A DNA stretch of 64,000 nucleotides from Crambe crambe (Eukaryota > Porifera > Demospongiae > Poecilosclerida > Crambeidae). Made by a program: the position numbers and the translations under genes. The stretch is from assembly GCA_963924555.1 (NCBI GenBank), contig OZ004595.1, positions 124,001 to 188,000 on the forward strand, given 5' to 3'. Each line of letters begins with the position of its first letter. The stretch's first letter is position 1. The notes under the pieces were generated by a model. That model made no database searches. It saw only the letters and a list, made by a program, of their open reading frames with translations, and was not told where the DNA came from. Below are positions 11,701 to 23,282 of the stretch, piece after piece.

Positions 11701-12468
11701 ACTATTATGAAGTATAGCCTGACCACCGCCGAAAGTGGTGGCACCACGAGGTCTTGTTTTGTAGTATCATTCATGTGACCATGACCCAAAGCATTCGAAA
11801 CCTTGTGCATGCACTTTGGTGATTGTTAGTTGTGAGGAAGTGTGATACTTGTACAGGATAGTGTCCAGGAGATGCCTGCAGCAATGTGCCTTGTCGGCAA
11901 CAAAGAAGATTTGGATGAAAGCAATGAGAGGGAGGTGTCCACTGAAACAGGAGAAACCTTTGCCAAGGTACACTAGATGCATGTGTCTTTGCAATGCAAT
12001 GTAGGGCGTAATTAGAAACCCTGGATCTTGGTGTATTTTTGAACAAGTCAATTCAGGTTTCTGATTTCTAACTCGGAAGCCTTTTTTTTTTTTTTTTTTT
12101 TTTTTGACTCCTCTCAGGGCAGTTGATGCTGTCCTGCTGATAGGAGCACTGCAAGAGGCTATAATCAATTTGGTGTCTTACATGTGTAAAAATTGTTTTG
12201 TGTGTGTATTCAGATATATGGAGCAGAATTTATGGAAACCAGTGCTAAGACAGGTCATAATGTTGCCAATTCTTTGTTGATGCTCGTCAGGTAAGCACAA
12301 CCTCGGCTCTGAGGCAGAGGAAAAAGATGGTCATCTAATGTGTATTGCTGCAGGTCAATGAAAACTTACTATGAAGAGAAGGGGAACTCGTACGGCAAGT
12401 CAAATCACTCATCAAAGAACATTAAGGTGGAAGAAACAAAAACAGAATCAAAATGCTGTTCAAGATGA
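6810..12468 (+). CDS. Large Rab GTPase: EF-hand, coiled coil and C-terminal Rab (RASEF/CRACR2A/RAB44 type)
   Basis: Fourteen exons (6810-7276, 7608-7727, 7981-8074, 8144-8239, 8643-8714, 8779-8885, 9090-9161, 9214-9603, 9918-10068, 10959-11103, 11319-11515, 11857-11967, 12214-12290, 12354-12468) join to 737 residues with every phase kept. A degenerate EF-hand precedes a canonical loop (DVDGDGEISLEEF). Then come a long coiled coil (about residues 160-330), a Lys/Ser-rich linker, and a Rab domain: P-loop GNSYVGKSS, switch I TIGVDF, WDTAGQERF, GNKED and ETSAK. It ends CCSR, a prenylation-type Cys pair. Vertebrate members couple calcium to vesicle traffic or store-operated calcium entry. The unbroken frame across the coiled-coil/Rab junction supports one gene rather than two. 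Intron 10 uses a GC donor at 11104-11105. Confidence 0.88.
8716..8756. repeat. (GA)n microsatellite in an intron
   Basis: About 20 uninterrupted GA units start right after the donor of the exon that ends at 8714. A shorter GT run lies upstream near 8545-8562. Confidence 0.9.
9625..9890. repeat. Degenerate CTCACATG minisatellite in an intron
   Basis: The motif tcctcacatg/actcacatg recurs more than a dozen times, partly nested in a larger unit of roughly 50 bases that includes cccagtcatcctcacatg. It fills nearly all of the intron between the exons ending at 9603 and starting at 9918. The long frames that run through it are by-products of the repeat, not genes. Confidence 0.8.
10685..12468 (+). 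CDS. Possible short Rab isoform from an alternative first exon
   Basis: An open stretch at 10685-10867 begins with ATG (MSRSRENSYIH) and is rich in Lys, Arg and Glu. It ends at a clean donor (AAA|GTAGGC) in phase 0, the phase needed to join the first Rab-domain exon at 10959. The product would be 275 residues: a 61-residue basic leader plus the complete Rab domain and CCSR tail, without EF-hand or coiled coil. It lies in an intron of about 890 bases, unusually long for this gene. Alternatives are an extra cassette exon inside the long form (it is also phase 0 with the upstream exon), or chance. Confidence 0.5.
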
Positions 12469-12908
12469 TACCATGGTTTTAGTCAGTCACAGCTCATTCA
12501 AATGCAACTCAAATCAGCCACTTTATCATATGATCTTGCACTCTATCACATTACCTGTATCACCTGCTTCATTAGTTTCCTTGCCCCTGTATTTAATTTC
12601 ATTTGAAATAGAGCAAATTCTTTCGAGCCATTAATAATTTTTTATAAGTGGGAAAGAAAGGAAAAAAAAAATGGGTGCAAAAAAAAAAGCAAAAAAAAAA
12701 GCAACAGCAACAAAAAAAAAAGATAAAAAGTAGTAGATAAAGGTGTAGTAACCGACAGTGAGATGGCGTCACCTGACAATCATATGACCACCTATCTCAG
12801 TATAATATATTAGTGACCAACTTCTTAACATTCACTCATAACATCTAATATACAATAACGCCTTGTATGGCAAATGTTGCTAGAGGTAGGGTTGGGGTAA
12901 GCCCCTAC
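12469..12908. other. Convergent 3' flanks, A-rich
   Basis: No gene is visible. The large-Rab gene ends at 12468 and the PUR gene ends at 12909 on the other strand. The middle (about 12655-12740) holds several runs of 8-9 adenines separated by short GC-containing spacers, as expected of polyadenylation regions. Confidence 0.6.
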
Positions 12909-14161
12909 CTAATTGTCGTCAGATCCACTTGCAGTACTGTCTTCCTCCCCAGAACGGAGTGGTAGTTCCTTAGTGTACTGCGCAAATGTCTCACTCATCT
13001 TAGACCAGCAGGTCTGAGGGATGTTGATCCTATTTCGTCGTCCATTGTTCAGAACCTATGGTTAAGAAAAAATGGCCATGAATTCTCAGGATCTCTCAAT
13101 AGAGGAAGATAGGCAATAAGTGAACCTCCCCACTACAAAATTAATTAGATTAGCCCCTTGAAATTATATCATAAGTAAATAGGTAAGGATCATCAATGAA
13201 ACAAGCTCTTATATCATACCTCTGATAATTTGATGAAAGTACCCCTGTCGTTTTGGTCAACATCAAAATAGAACCGTTTTCCTCCCGCTCGCACCTCCCT
13301 AGAATCAGCCACTGCCTCAGATGACACTCTAGGAGGGGATCTCGGACGGCCCCTGCTCCGTGGCTCTCGGGAGGATTCGCCCTCACCTGGATCTTCCCCC
13401 TCTGAGGCATGGGCGTCCAGGAGGCCGGCAAAATTATCACGGAACTTGGCTATGCTTTCACCAGGAATGGCAACAAAGGTCTTCTTCCCTGCAAGCATGG
13501 TCACCTTCATGAAACGTCCACGCTGATTCTGCCTCAAGTCCACATAGTAATGCCTCCTCCCTTGAGTGAAAGACTCCCTGTGTTGGATTATCAAAATTTC
13601 AATTTTCTCTCTATATAATGTGCCCATACATGTAATGTGAGGCAAACTTAGTAATACCCATACACGTACGTTTTGAGCCGCTCAGACTCTGAGACTTCCT
13701 CAGCAGGAGGCAGACGCTCGTACTCCGCCACAAACTCATTCAAAATGGAGCGAAACTCAAATGCCTTCTCAGCAGAAAAGATGATACGACCACGCACACT
13801 GGATTGCTGGGTTTCTATGATCTTCATAAACTTCCCTTGATCATTTGACTTCATTTCTATGATGATGGTCTTCCCTTCCAATTCCATTTCCTCAGAGCCC
13901 AGATCCTTAGCTTCTACAAGCATGTGCATGTACAAGGACATTGAGATAATAGAAAACATTATTCCAGTAAAAAGGGGAGGGTATATCTAGGTTACTACTT
14001 TTTAAACCCAGCAGTGATAGGTTTCTAAAATAAGCTTATTTGCATATTCAGGGTAGTCTTTCAACCATTATCTATTATAGCTATTTTATCAGTTGCTAGC
14101 CACCTGGGTAGTCTTGTCGCGGAGGCCTTCTAGGTGGACCGCGTCTTCCACGACCTGCCAT
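12909..14161 (-). CDS. PURA: PUR-alpha/beta family single-stranded nucleic-acid-binding protein
   Basis: Four exons (14161-14104, 13913-13670, 13577-13220, 13055-12909) join to 268 residues. A Gly/Arg-rich start (MAGRGRRGPPRRPPRQ) precedes three PUR repeats, each with an aromatic beta-strand and an N-x-x-G-x-F-x-K core: SNDQGKFMKI, RQNQRGRFMKV and DQNDRGTFIKL. The last repeat's helix contains CWSKMSETFAQY. A disordered acidic segment separates repeats II and III, and the C-terminus is short and acidic. PUR proteins bind purine-rich single-stranded DNA and RNA and act in transcription and mRNA transport. It lies just downstream of USP44/49 on the same strand. A one-gene PUR family is likely, so the alpha symbol is approximate. 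Confidence 0.93.
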
Positions 14162-14426
14162 TTTTCACTCTTTCTTCTGCTTCGGGCGCACACACGTACT
14201 CCAAATTCACCAGTGCAGCCCACCCTAGCCTTTCACCACCTCAAACTTCTCTCGAACTTGACTCTCGCGGCCTTCTTTTGCACTTTGAGCGCCCGAGATG
14301 CGCGAGCAGCTGCATCGCGTCATATCACGTGTCACTGTGACCGTATATCAAATATTTTTATATTTCGTTTTCTACGGATAATTAAGAATCGGAATGTGGA
14401 TAAAAAAAAATAATTAAAAAATTCTT

Positions 14427-17195
14427 TTATTCTGTTCTTCTCTTTTTAGTGCTTGGCTCTTCTTCTTCCTCTATTGTTACTAGGCCTTCTTTATTTAAGT
14501 CTTTCATGAGTGAGTAAAACAGAATGTAAGCTTGACAATTCTGGACTTCCCTATCAGAAGTGCGAGAAAGTCTAGCATCATTGCAATGCACCCACGACTC
14601 TGAAACAAATCAAAGATATAATAGGGTATGAATGATTGAATTGCTATGTACCTGCATCAGGGTTCCAGCAGTAAGCAGTATAGTGGCCAGATTGAAAACC
14701 TTGTCCATGGTGCATGATTATGCTTGACAACTGATATAAAATATCTGAGTCTTGATGTGCTGTTTCCACACAGTTAGGAGGTGTGGCACAGAAGGGTCGA
14801 AGGTTGAGTTTGAAAGGGAACTGGACATGAGTGGTTATTTTGTGCTGTGTTTGCCCTGACCACTTGAAACGCTTCAAATGAAGTCTGAGAACCTTTTATT
14901 ATGGGGTCTACTAGAATAAGTAGTGGATTGCACAAGACGACTTACATCTGGATATTGAGCAATCATGAGTTGCTTGTGAGCCTTCTGGTGGTTGTCATGG
15001 CCACAGGTGTCACAGTGATATAACTCACCATCAAGACTTTCATTCCGCGTAAACCACTTCAACAGATCTGGTAAAACTAACGATAGGACAGGATGGAAAA
15101 TAAAATAATTAGTCACCTTGCAAACTGAGTCCAGCAGATTGCTTGTCCCGAAAACTAAAGAAAGTTCAAAATTTATATAATATTGTACTACTTTAATAAA
15201 AAGTGACCAACTTTTCAGGAAAGTCAAGCGAGAGATTCCAAAATGGTTCCTGCATAGAGGAGCTGTGACCACACCTACTGTAAACCACCTGAAACCAATC
15301 AGAAAGGGCTAATAGTAGGAGGCGAGGGTGGTGGAAGGGGATTTCTGACCTTGCTAAGGAGGTGACCTTGAAAGAGAGAAGGAAGGAGTTGATGAGGGAG
15401 AAAAGATGGGGAGAAGGGAGACGGGGCCAGCAGAACAGAAGGCCACTGCTCCAGCTCATTTTGAAGAACCAAGAGAAATTCGCTGCAAGGGAAGGAAGCA
15501 GTCACATACATCCCTTGATTCCTTCCTCTCCTCTTACCCAAGGAATTCTTGAGCATCTTGTTGTGTGTATCCATGGAAGGAGGGAATGTGTTTCCAGATA
15601 GCATTAAGGACAGCATGGGGTGTGACCACTGCCCACTTTCCCGACCACATCACTCTCATTAGAGCATGTATTTCCACACTCAAGCAGCTGGAAGTAAGGA
15701 AACTGAATCATTTCAAATGAAAAATTATGTAGAGCAGCTTACGGGTTTTCTTCATTGCTTGAAGTGTTCTTTTGGAATGTTTTTGAGGACTTCCTTCTTC
15801 CTCCTTCACCTCCACTGAGCCCTCCCTTGTCCTGCCGTGTGTAGCGACCACACCTCCCAGTCAGACCAGCTGGCCGGGTCGTAATATGCTGAAAACATTC
15901 TATGGTGGTCTGACGAGAGAAAGCCACGTGACTCCCCCGGTTCTTGGCTTGCTGGGGAGGTGGACTCTCTGGAAGCAGCTGTCGAAAACACTCTCTCAGC
16001 AACACCAAATGACTGGAACAGATACAACCAACAGCTAGTTTCCTCATTTCATGTATTATCACAGGCATTCAAGCCATGGTACTTAAGGCCATGGCGACAG
16101 TACCAAGGCCACAGCAATGGTACCAAGACCATGGCAATGGTGCTCGAGGCCATTGTAATAACGGGCAGATTCCTACTCACCTTAGTGACTGCAAGACAGC
16201 ATTCATGTAGCAGGTGTTACCAAGGTTACGTAGACCAGTCATGCCTACTGTGAGTGCCTTTCTTCTCTTTCGTGCCAACCTCTTGAGTTGAGAAGGTCCA
16301 CCACCTGCTTGAACTTTGCTGGCATGGACGTAAGCCCTCCATTGATTAAAAGCACGTGCTAAATGTGAGTATCTAAATACACAAACACATATTAAAGTAC
16401 CTCCCTATTCATTATCTTCATTATTATTATTATGTAAATCATGCAACACTTGGTGATCATCACACTTCCAAAAGCCAGAATGATACCACTGTAGTCCAGC
16501 TCTCAATATTACATAGGATCACCACATTACCTCCAGTGGCAGAGAGCTGTGTAGCGCTTGTCAGCAGCATGATCACTAGCTGCTTCCACTCTACTCTCAC
16601 AACGAGTAAAACAGGTTTGAGCAGGTCTGATGACACGCCCACTCCTGGAGCATGACTCGCTATAGCTCTGTGAAGCCACCTGGGCCAGTAGAGACTGGAC
16701 CAATCTGATATCACCCGAGGAGTTGTCATTCAACACATAATCATCGCAGAAGTAGCTAATATAGGAGAGAGTGGGTGTGGCATAGAGTGCAAATTCTTGA
16801 GGTAGGGCTGGTTAAAACAAGACTTACCAATGGACATAGGTGGTGTTCACTTCAATAGCTATGGGATGCTGAAGTAAGAGGAAAAAAATTAATAATGAAA
16901 GTGACAGGGCAGAGGTCATGCACACCTTTGTTTGTTGGAAGTGCTGGAGGGCATGTTTTGAGTTAGTTCGACCACAAGCTACATGATTGCACAGCAGACA
17001 AGCCTGCAGACAGGAAGTGAGGTAAAGTAAGGTATTAAAGATGGTTCAATTGTTCTACATCCGTCACTACGCATTCATATGTACCCAGACTGAATCAGTG
17101 AAGCCGCACACCACGCATGCCCAGGATCTTGGGTTGAGGAAGGACTTGTCAGAAGCTAGCTGTAACTTCTTGATGTGAGAGCAACCTTCTACCAT
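14427..17195 (-). CDS. USP49: Ubiquitin carboxyl-terminal hydrolase of the USP44/USP49 type
   Basis: The gene starts at 17195 ([13 protein letters not shown]) with a zinc-finger UBP domain ([27 protein letters not shown]). A linker leads to the peptidase: catalytic Cys box [13 protein letters not shown] near 16200-16225, QQDAQEFL near 15560, [13 protein letters not shown] near 15210, [12 protein letters not shown], and catalytic His box [11 protein letters not shown] near 14667-14695. It ends with an acidic/basic tail. The domain order and wording match USP44/49, deubiquitinases that act on histone H2B and at the mitotic checkpoint. About a dozen short introns are present. In the finger region the first Cys pair is reduced to one (VVYSRCG where relatives have CxxC), while the second (YHCDTCGH) is intact. 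A single gene probably stands for both vertebrate paralogues. Confidence 0.9.
16077..16165. repeat. Short imperfect repeat of a CCATGG-type unit in a USP intron
   Basis: A unit of about 18-20 bases resembling ggtaccaaggccatggcaat repeats roughly four times with substitutions, inside the intron upstream of the USP exon ending at about 16040. Confidence 0.6.
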
Positions 17196-17444
17196 TTTCA
17201 CATCACTTAGATTAGTATTCACATCCACCATCCACAGAGTGAGACATTTTGAACAGCCGCAGAGCCATCAGATGCTACACTTCAGTGAATTTCAGCTGCT
17301 GATGTTTAATGTTTCCACAACTACGTTTATTAACGACCATTACCAAGTCACACCCACGCCCCCATGGCCATCTGTATAAAATGTGGTACCGTTGCGAGCT
17401 CGTTATCAATCTAAGTGAAATACCAGTAGATTAGAAGCAAGAAC
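17196..17444. promoter_or_regulatory. Divergent promoter between USP44/49 and UAP1, TATA box on the UAP1 side
   Basis: The start codons are 249 bases apart. A TATAAA at 17375-17380 lies 65 bases before the UAP1 ATG, a plausible distance with a short 5' leader. The USP side shows no TATA, so the pair may combine a focused and a dispersed start. Confidence 0.5.
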
Positions 17445-19942
<2,498 letters not shown>

Positions 19943-20017
19943 CTCAGTGCAGGTCTTTTTTATTAAATATTTGATATCAAAAAAATATGCAAAAAGTTTG
20001 TTTTATGATTGGACCAT

Positions 20018-21362
20018 TTACCAGTTAGGCAGTGCCCAATTGAGGAATTTCATGGTGAGTTCAACACCTAAGAAGCAGCAAGCATAGGCAGGGAAAGCCC
20101 TGATCATTACTGGAGATAATCCCTTAAATAGAGCTGATGGCCCTTCTGTCCGCATCTGCAAAAGATGGTCATGAGGTCACATGAAATGTTAATTTTGCTC
20201 TCACCATATCGGAAAAGACATGTCTGACTCCAGTATACATCCCTGGAGGAGAGGTTTGCAATCTTGACTTTAGCGTATCGGGTGCTATGGCAGGAATCCA
20301 ACTTGCAGTGCCAGCCAGTCCACCGGCCACGAGCACCACTCCTGGATTCAGCTGCTCTCGATCGCTGATTAAAAATTAGGGAGGGAAGGTTCTTAAGAAA
20401 AAAGTTTAGTTAGTTTAATTAGAAGAGAATGAGAGTTAGTATAACAAGAGGGAGGGGGTAATTAAGTGTTTAATAACAGGAGGGAGGGAGTAATTATTAC
20501 CTATTAGTGACGTTTAGGCACCATTCATAAGTGACAAAGAAGATCCCAAAGGTAGGGACGTCTGAAAGAAAGACTCCTTCACACAGTCAATTGTGGATGG
20601 AGAGTCAGCTGACCTCTGAGCATAGTAGCACACGTCCCTTTATAAAGGTTCTTCATCCCTCCCCCACGAAACAGTTTGTGAGCACACTCGACTGAACTAA
20701 CATAGTTGGACTGAGCTAACTGGACCTACGAAATAATTAGTGAGATAATCACAGGGAGTTCCTCGCTCACTTACCTGGACTGAACACTTGACTCTCTCAA
20801 TAGGCCCCACTATAGTACTGGTACAAATTCCCGCAAACATTCCGGCTAAATAGTGCTGCCATAATCTGTGTCATACGATAAGAAGAGCTACAGGACTTTG
20901 GATGACCTGACTGTGGACTGTACTTGACTAAAATATCAGTGCTTACGTAAGCTGCTCTTGATCATCTGACTTCTGCAGCTTCTTTCCTGTTCTGTAGCCA
21001 AAGAAGCAGAGTGCATACACAGGCAGAGCCCCCAGGAGGGGTGCAGGCATTCCCTTATACAACCCCCTCACCCCCTCATTTCGAAGGGTCTTCCAGAAAC
21101 AATCAAAGGTGCCAGTAAAAAGAGGTTTCTCTCCAACGGGTTGTGTCTGTAGCCTCACCTATTTAAGAAATAAGCTTTAACAGTCAAAAAGGAATTTGCA
21201 TTTGATTGTGATTCCCTTCCCACATTGTACATGTTAACATAATGTCTCCATACATACCTTAATGGTGTCCAAGGGTTGACCTGCTACTATCAAGGATGCA
21301 CCTCCTACTCCTCCTGAAACAAGGCTCTTAAACCCACTAGGTTCATTCTTACTGTATCCCAT
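20018..21362 (-). CDS. SLC25A20: Mitochondrial carnitine/acylcarnitine carrier-like protein, copy A (diverged)
   Basis: Seven exons (21362-21258, 21158-20947, 20865-20775, 20725-20614, 20561-20501, 20364-20205, 20155-20018) join to 292 residues. The three carrier repeats carry their signatures: [21 protein letters not shown] and [10 protein letters not shown]. The last exon is nearly the same as that of copy B ([22 protein letters not shown]), but the first exon and the second repeat are quite different. Relatives have [12 protein letters not shown] in repeat 2; this copy has GPIE and CSV. FPAN in the last repeat is FPAY here. The family exchanges carnitine and acylcarnitines across the inner mitochondrial membrane for fatty-acid oxidation. 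This copy may have altered substrate use. It is divergent from copy B and convergent with U​AP1. Confidence 0.88.
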
Positions 21363-21674
21363 TCTGGATATGTGGATTAGGCAAAGAGTCGTCAAGATCA
21401 CCAGTGCAGCTCAGCTGCGCTTCGCGATCGATATACAGCGGTTTTCCAAAATCTTGCAACTGCAGAAGCCAGTCACATGATCAATATGAGCAATCTGACC
21501 AACCAGTTCGCTCCAATCACTTCCGCTTTCCACTTTCCTGTTGCAAGGTTTTGGAAAACCGCTGTATTATATTATGCGATCGCGATCGTGCGAGCGGCCT
21601 AGCCGACCCTTTACCACACCATTGGAGCGGTCATGCATGGATCTGAATGGGTATAGAGTTTGAATAGCTATAGA
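21363..21674. promoter_or_regulatory. Palindromic shared promoter of the two carrier genes
   Basis: Two 28-base arms, 21433-21460 (atacagcggttttcc...) and 21540-21567 (its reverse complement), differ at one base. They sit about symmetrically between the divergent start codons, and gcgatcg motifs flank both arms on the outside (21424-21430, and near 21576-21588). The centre holds a CCAAT box (21513-21517) and an ETS-type ACTTCCG (21519-21525). The simplest reading is that an ancestral promoter element was copied with the gene in an inverted duplication. Confidence 0.75.
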
Positions 21675-23074
21675 ATGGCGTCGGAAGGGAAAAAAGAGCC
21701 GAGCGCTTTCAAGAACTTCATAGCTGGGGGGGTCGGGGGTTCGTGTATCGTCCTCTCCGGGCATCCCCTGGACACTATCAAGGTGAGGCTAGTCTGATAT
21801 GTGTCGTATGATGATATTGGGGTTGATGCCATGAGTAGGTGAGACTGCAGACCCAACCCACCCCATTGCCAGGAGAGAAACCTCTTTTTTCCGGCACTTT
21901 TGACTGCTTTTGGAAGACGCTTCGCAATGAAGGGATCAGAGGTTTATACAAAGGAATGCTTGCACCTCTCATTGGAGTATCACCTATATTTGCAATCTGC
22001 TTCTTCGGCTATGGAATGGGCAAAAAAATCCAGCAAAAATCGCCTACAGATAAACTAACGTATATTATGTTGCCTTACTAAACATTAAAGTCAAATTGTT
22101 ATTGTACTGGTCCTTAGAATTGCTCAGCACTTCAATGCAGGCATGTTAGCAGGCGTGTTCACCACTGTAATCATGACTCCAGGAGAACGTATCAAGTGCC
22201 TCTTACAGGCAGGTTCCTCTTTGTTGCTAGGTCTTAGTTTAATCACATCTATACACCAGATTCAAATGGCTAGTAAAGAAAAGGCCAAGTACAAAGGCTC
22301 AATAGACTGTGCTCGTCAGTTACTTCGTGAGGGAGGGATCAGGAATCTGTACAAAGGCACAGCTGCCACTCTCCTCAGAGGTAACCAAAATACACCCCTT
22401 GTGCTGTGCATGCGTGTGGTGGGTCATCCTGGACAGAGTCAAAATCAGAAAACTGTCAAAAAAATTTGACACTTAAAAGAAAAATCGATTTAATGGGTGT
22501 TAAAATGATTCTATTTAAAGCTCCCATTATTGTTGATTATTGATGCTTTTCTTGTTTTTATTTTGTCCGTGATGGTCTTTGACAGACGTGCCTGCATCTG
22601 GGATGTACTTTGGTACCTACGAGTTCATGCTCAGAAGCCTCACTCCAAAGGGGAAAAGGTAAGCTAAGGGTGAGCTAAATTGTCAACTCCCTCTTCATTG
22701 GAATTCCTTACCAGTCGAGATGACCTGAGTCCTTTGAGAATTCTGTTGGCTGGTGGTACATCAGGAATCACTAACTGGATTGTTGCCATAGCACCTGATA
22801 CTCTGAAGTCTCGCTTACAAACTTCTCCCCCAGGGAAATATTCTGGAATTCGGCATGTGTTTGTTGATATGGTAAGATCCACACCCCCACATCATTGTAT
22901 TATGATAAACATACAATCATGTTCCTTCCTTCCCAGATGCGAACAGAAGGGCCATCAGCCCTATTCAAGGGATTATCTCCAGTAATGATCAGAGCTTTCC
23001 CCGCCAATGCTTGCTGCTTTCTAGGCTTTGAACTCACCATGAAATTGCTAAACTGGGCACTACCTAACTGGTGA
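21675..23074 (+). CDS. SLC25A20: Mitochondrial carnitine/acylcarnitine carrier, copy B
   Basis: Seven exons (21675-21782, 21839-22059, 22118-22208, 22260-22380, 22586-22658, 22715-22871, 22937-23074) join to 302 residues, the length of the human protein. All three signatures are present: [23 protein letters not shown] and [10 protein letters not shown]. So are the family segments [27 protein letters not shown] and the ending LNWALPNW. It should carry acylcarnitine into the matrix in exchange for carnitine. The intron after CTTACAG begins GCAGGT, a GC donor; the nearby GT alternative leads to a stop codon. It is the conserved member of the inverted pair. Its 3' end is convergent with MOB3. Confidence 0.95.
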
Positions 23075-23282
23075 TCTATTTAATGTAATATACTTCAATC
23101 CAGTCTAATAATATTTGACACACTTCCTGCCATCACTGAAGGCATGAAGGGGTGATAAAAGAAAAGGTAGAAACATGAGGAAAAAATTAAAAAAGGATGA
23201 AGGAGATATAGGAGACTTCCTATATATACATCTTTTTGAGTCATAATGGATACTTGGCTATCAAACATCAGTGGGTGTGGTC
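23075..23282. other. Short convergent 3' flank
   Basis: 208 bases between the stop codons of carrier B and MOB3. It holds only AT-rich 3' UTR sequence, and I see no gene in it. Confidence 0.6.

Noticed and set aside
12371-12634. 87-codon frame at the end of the large-Rab gene
   Set aside because: It is the +1 frame of the last Rab exon and 3' UTR; the true frame ends CCSR at 12468.
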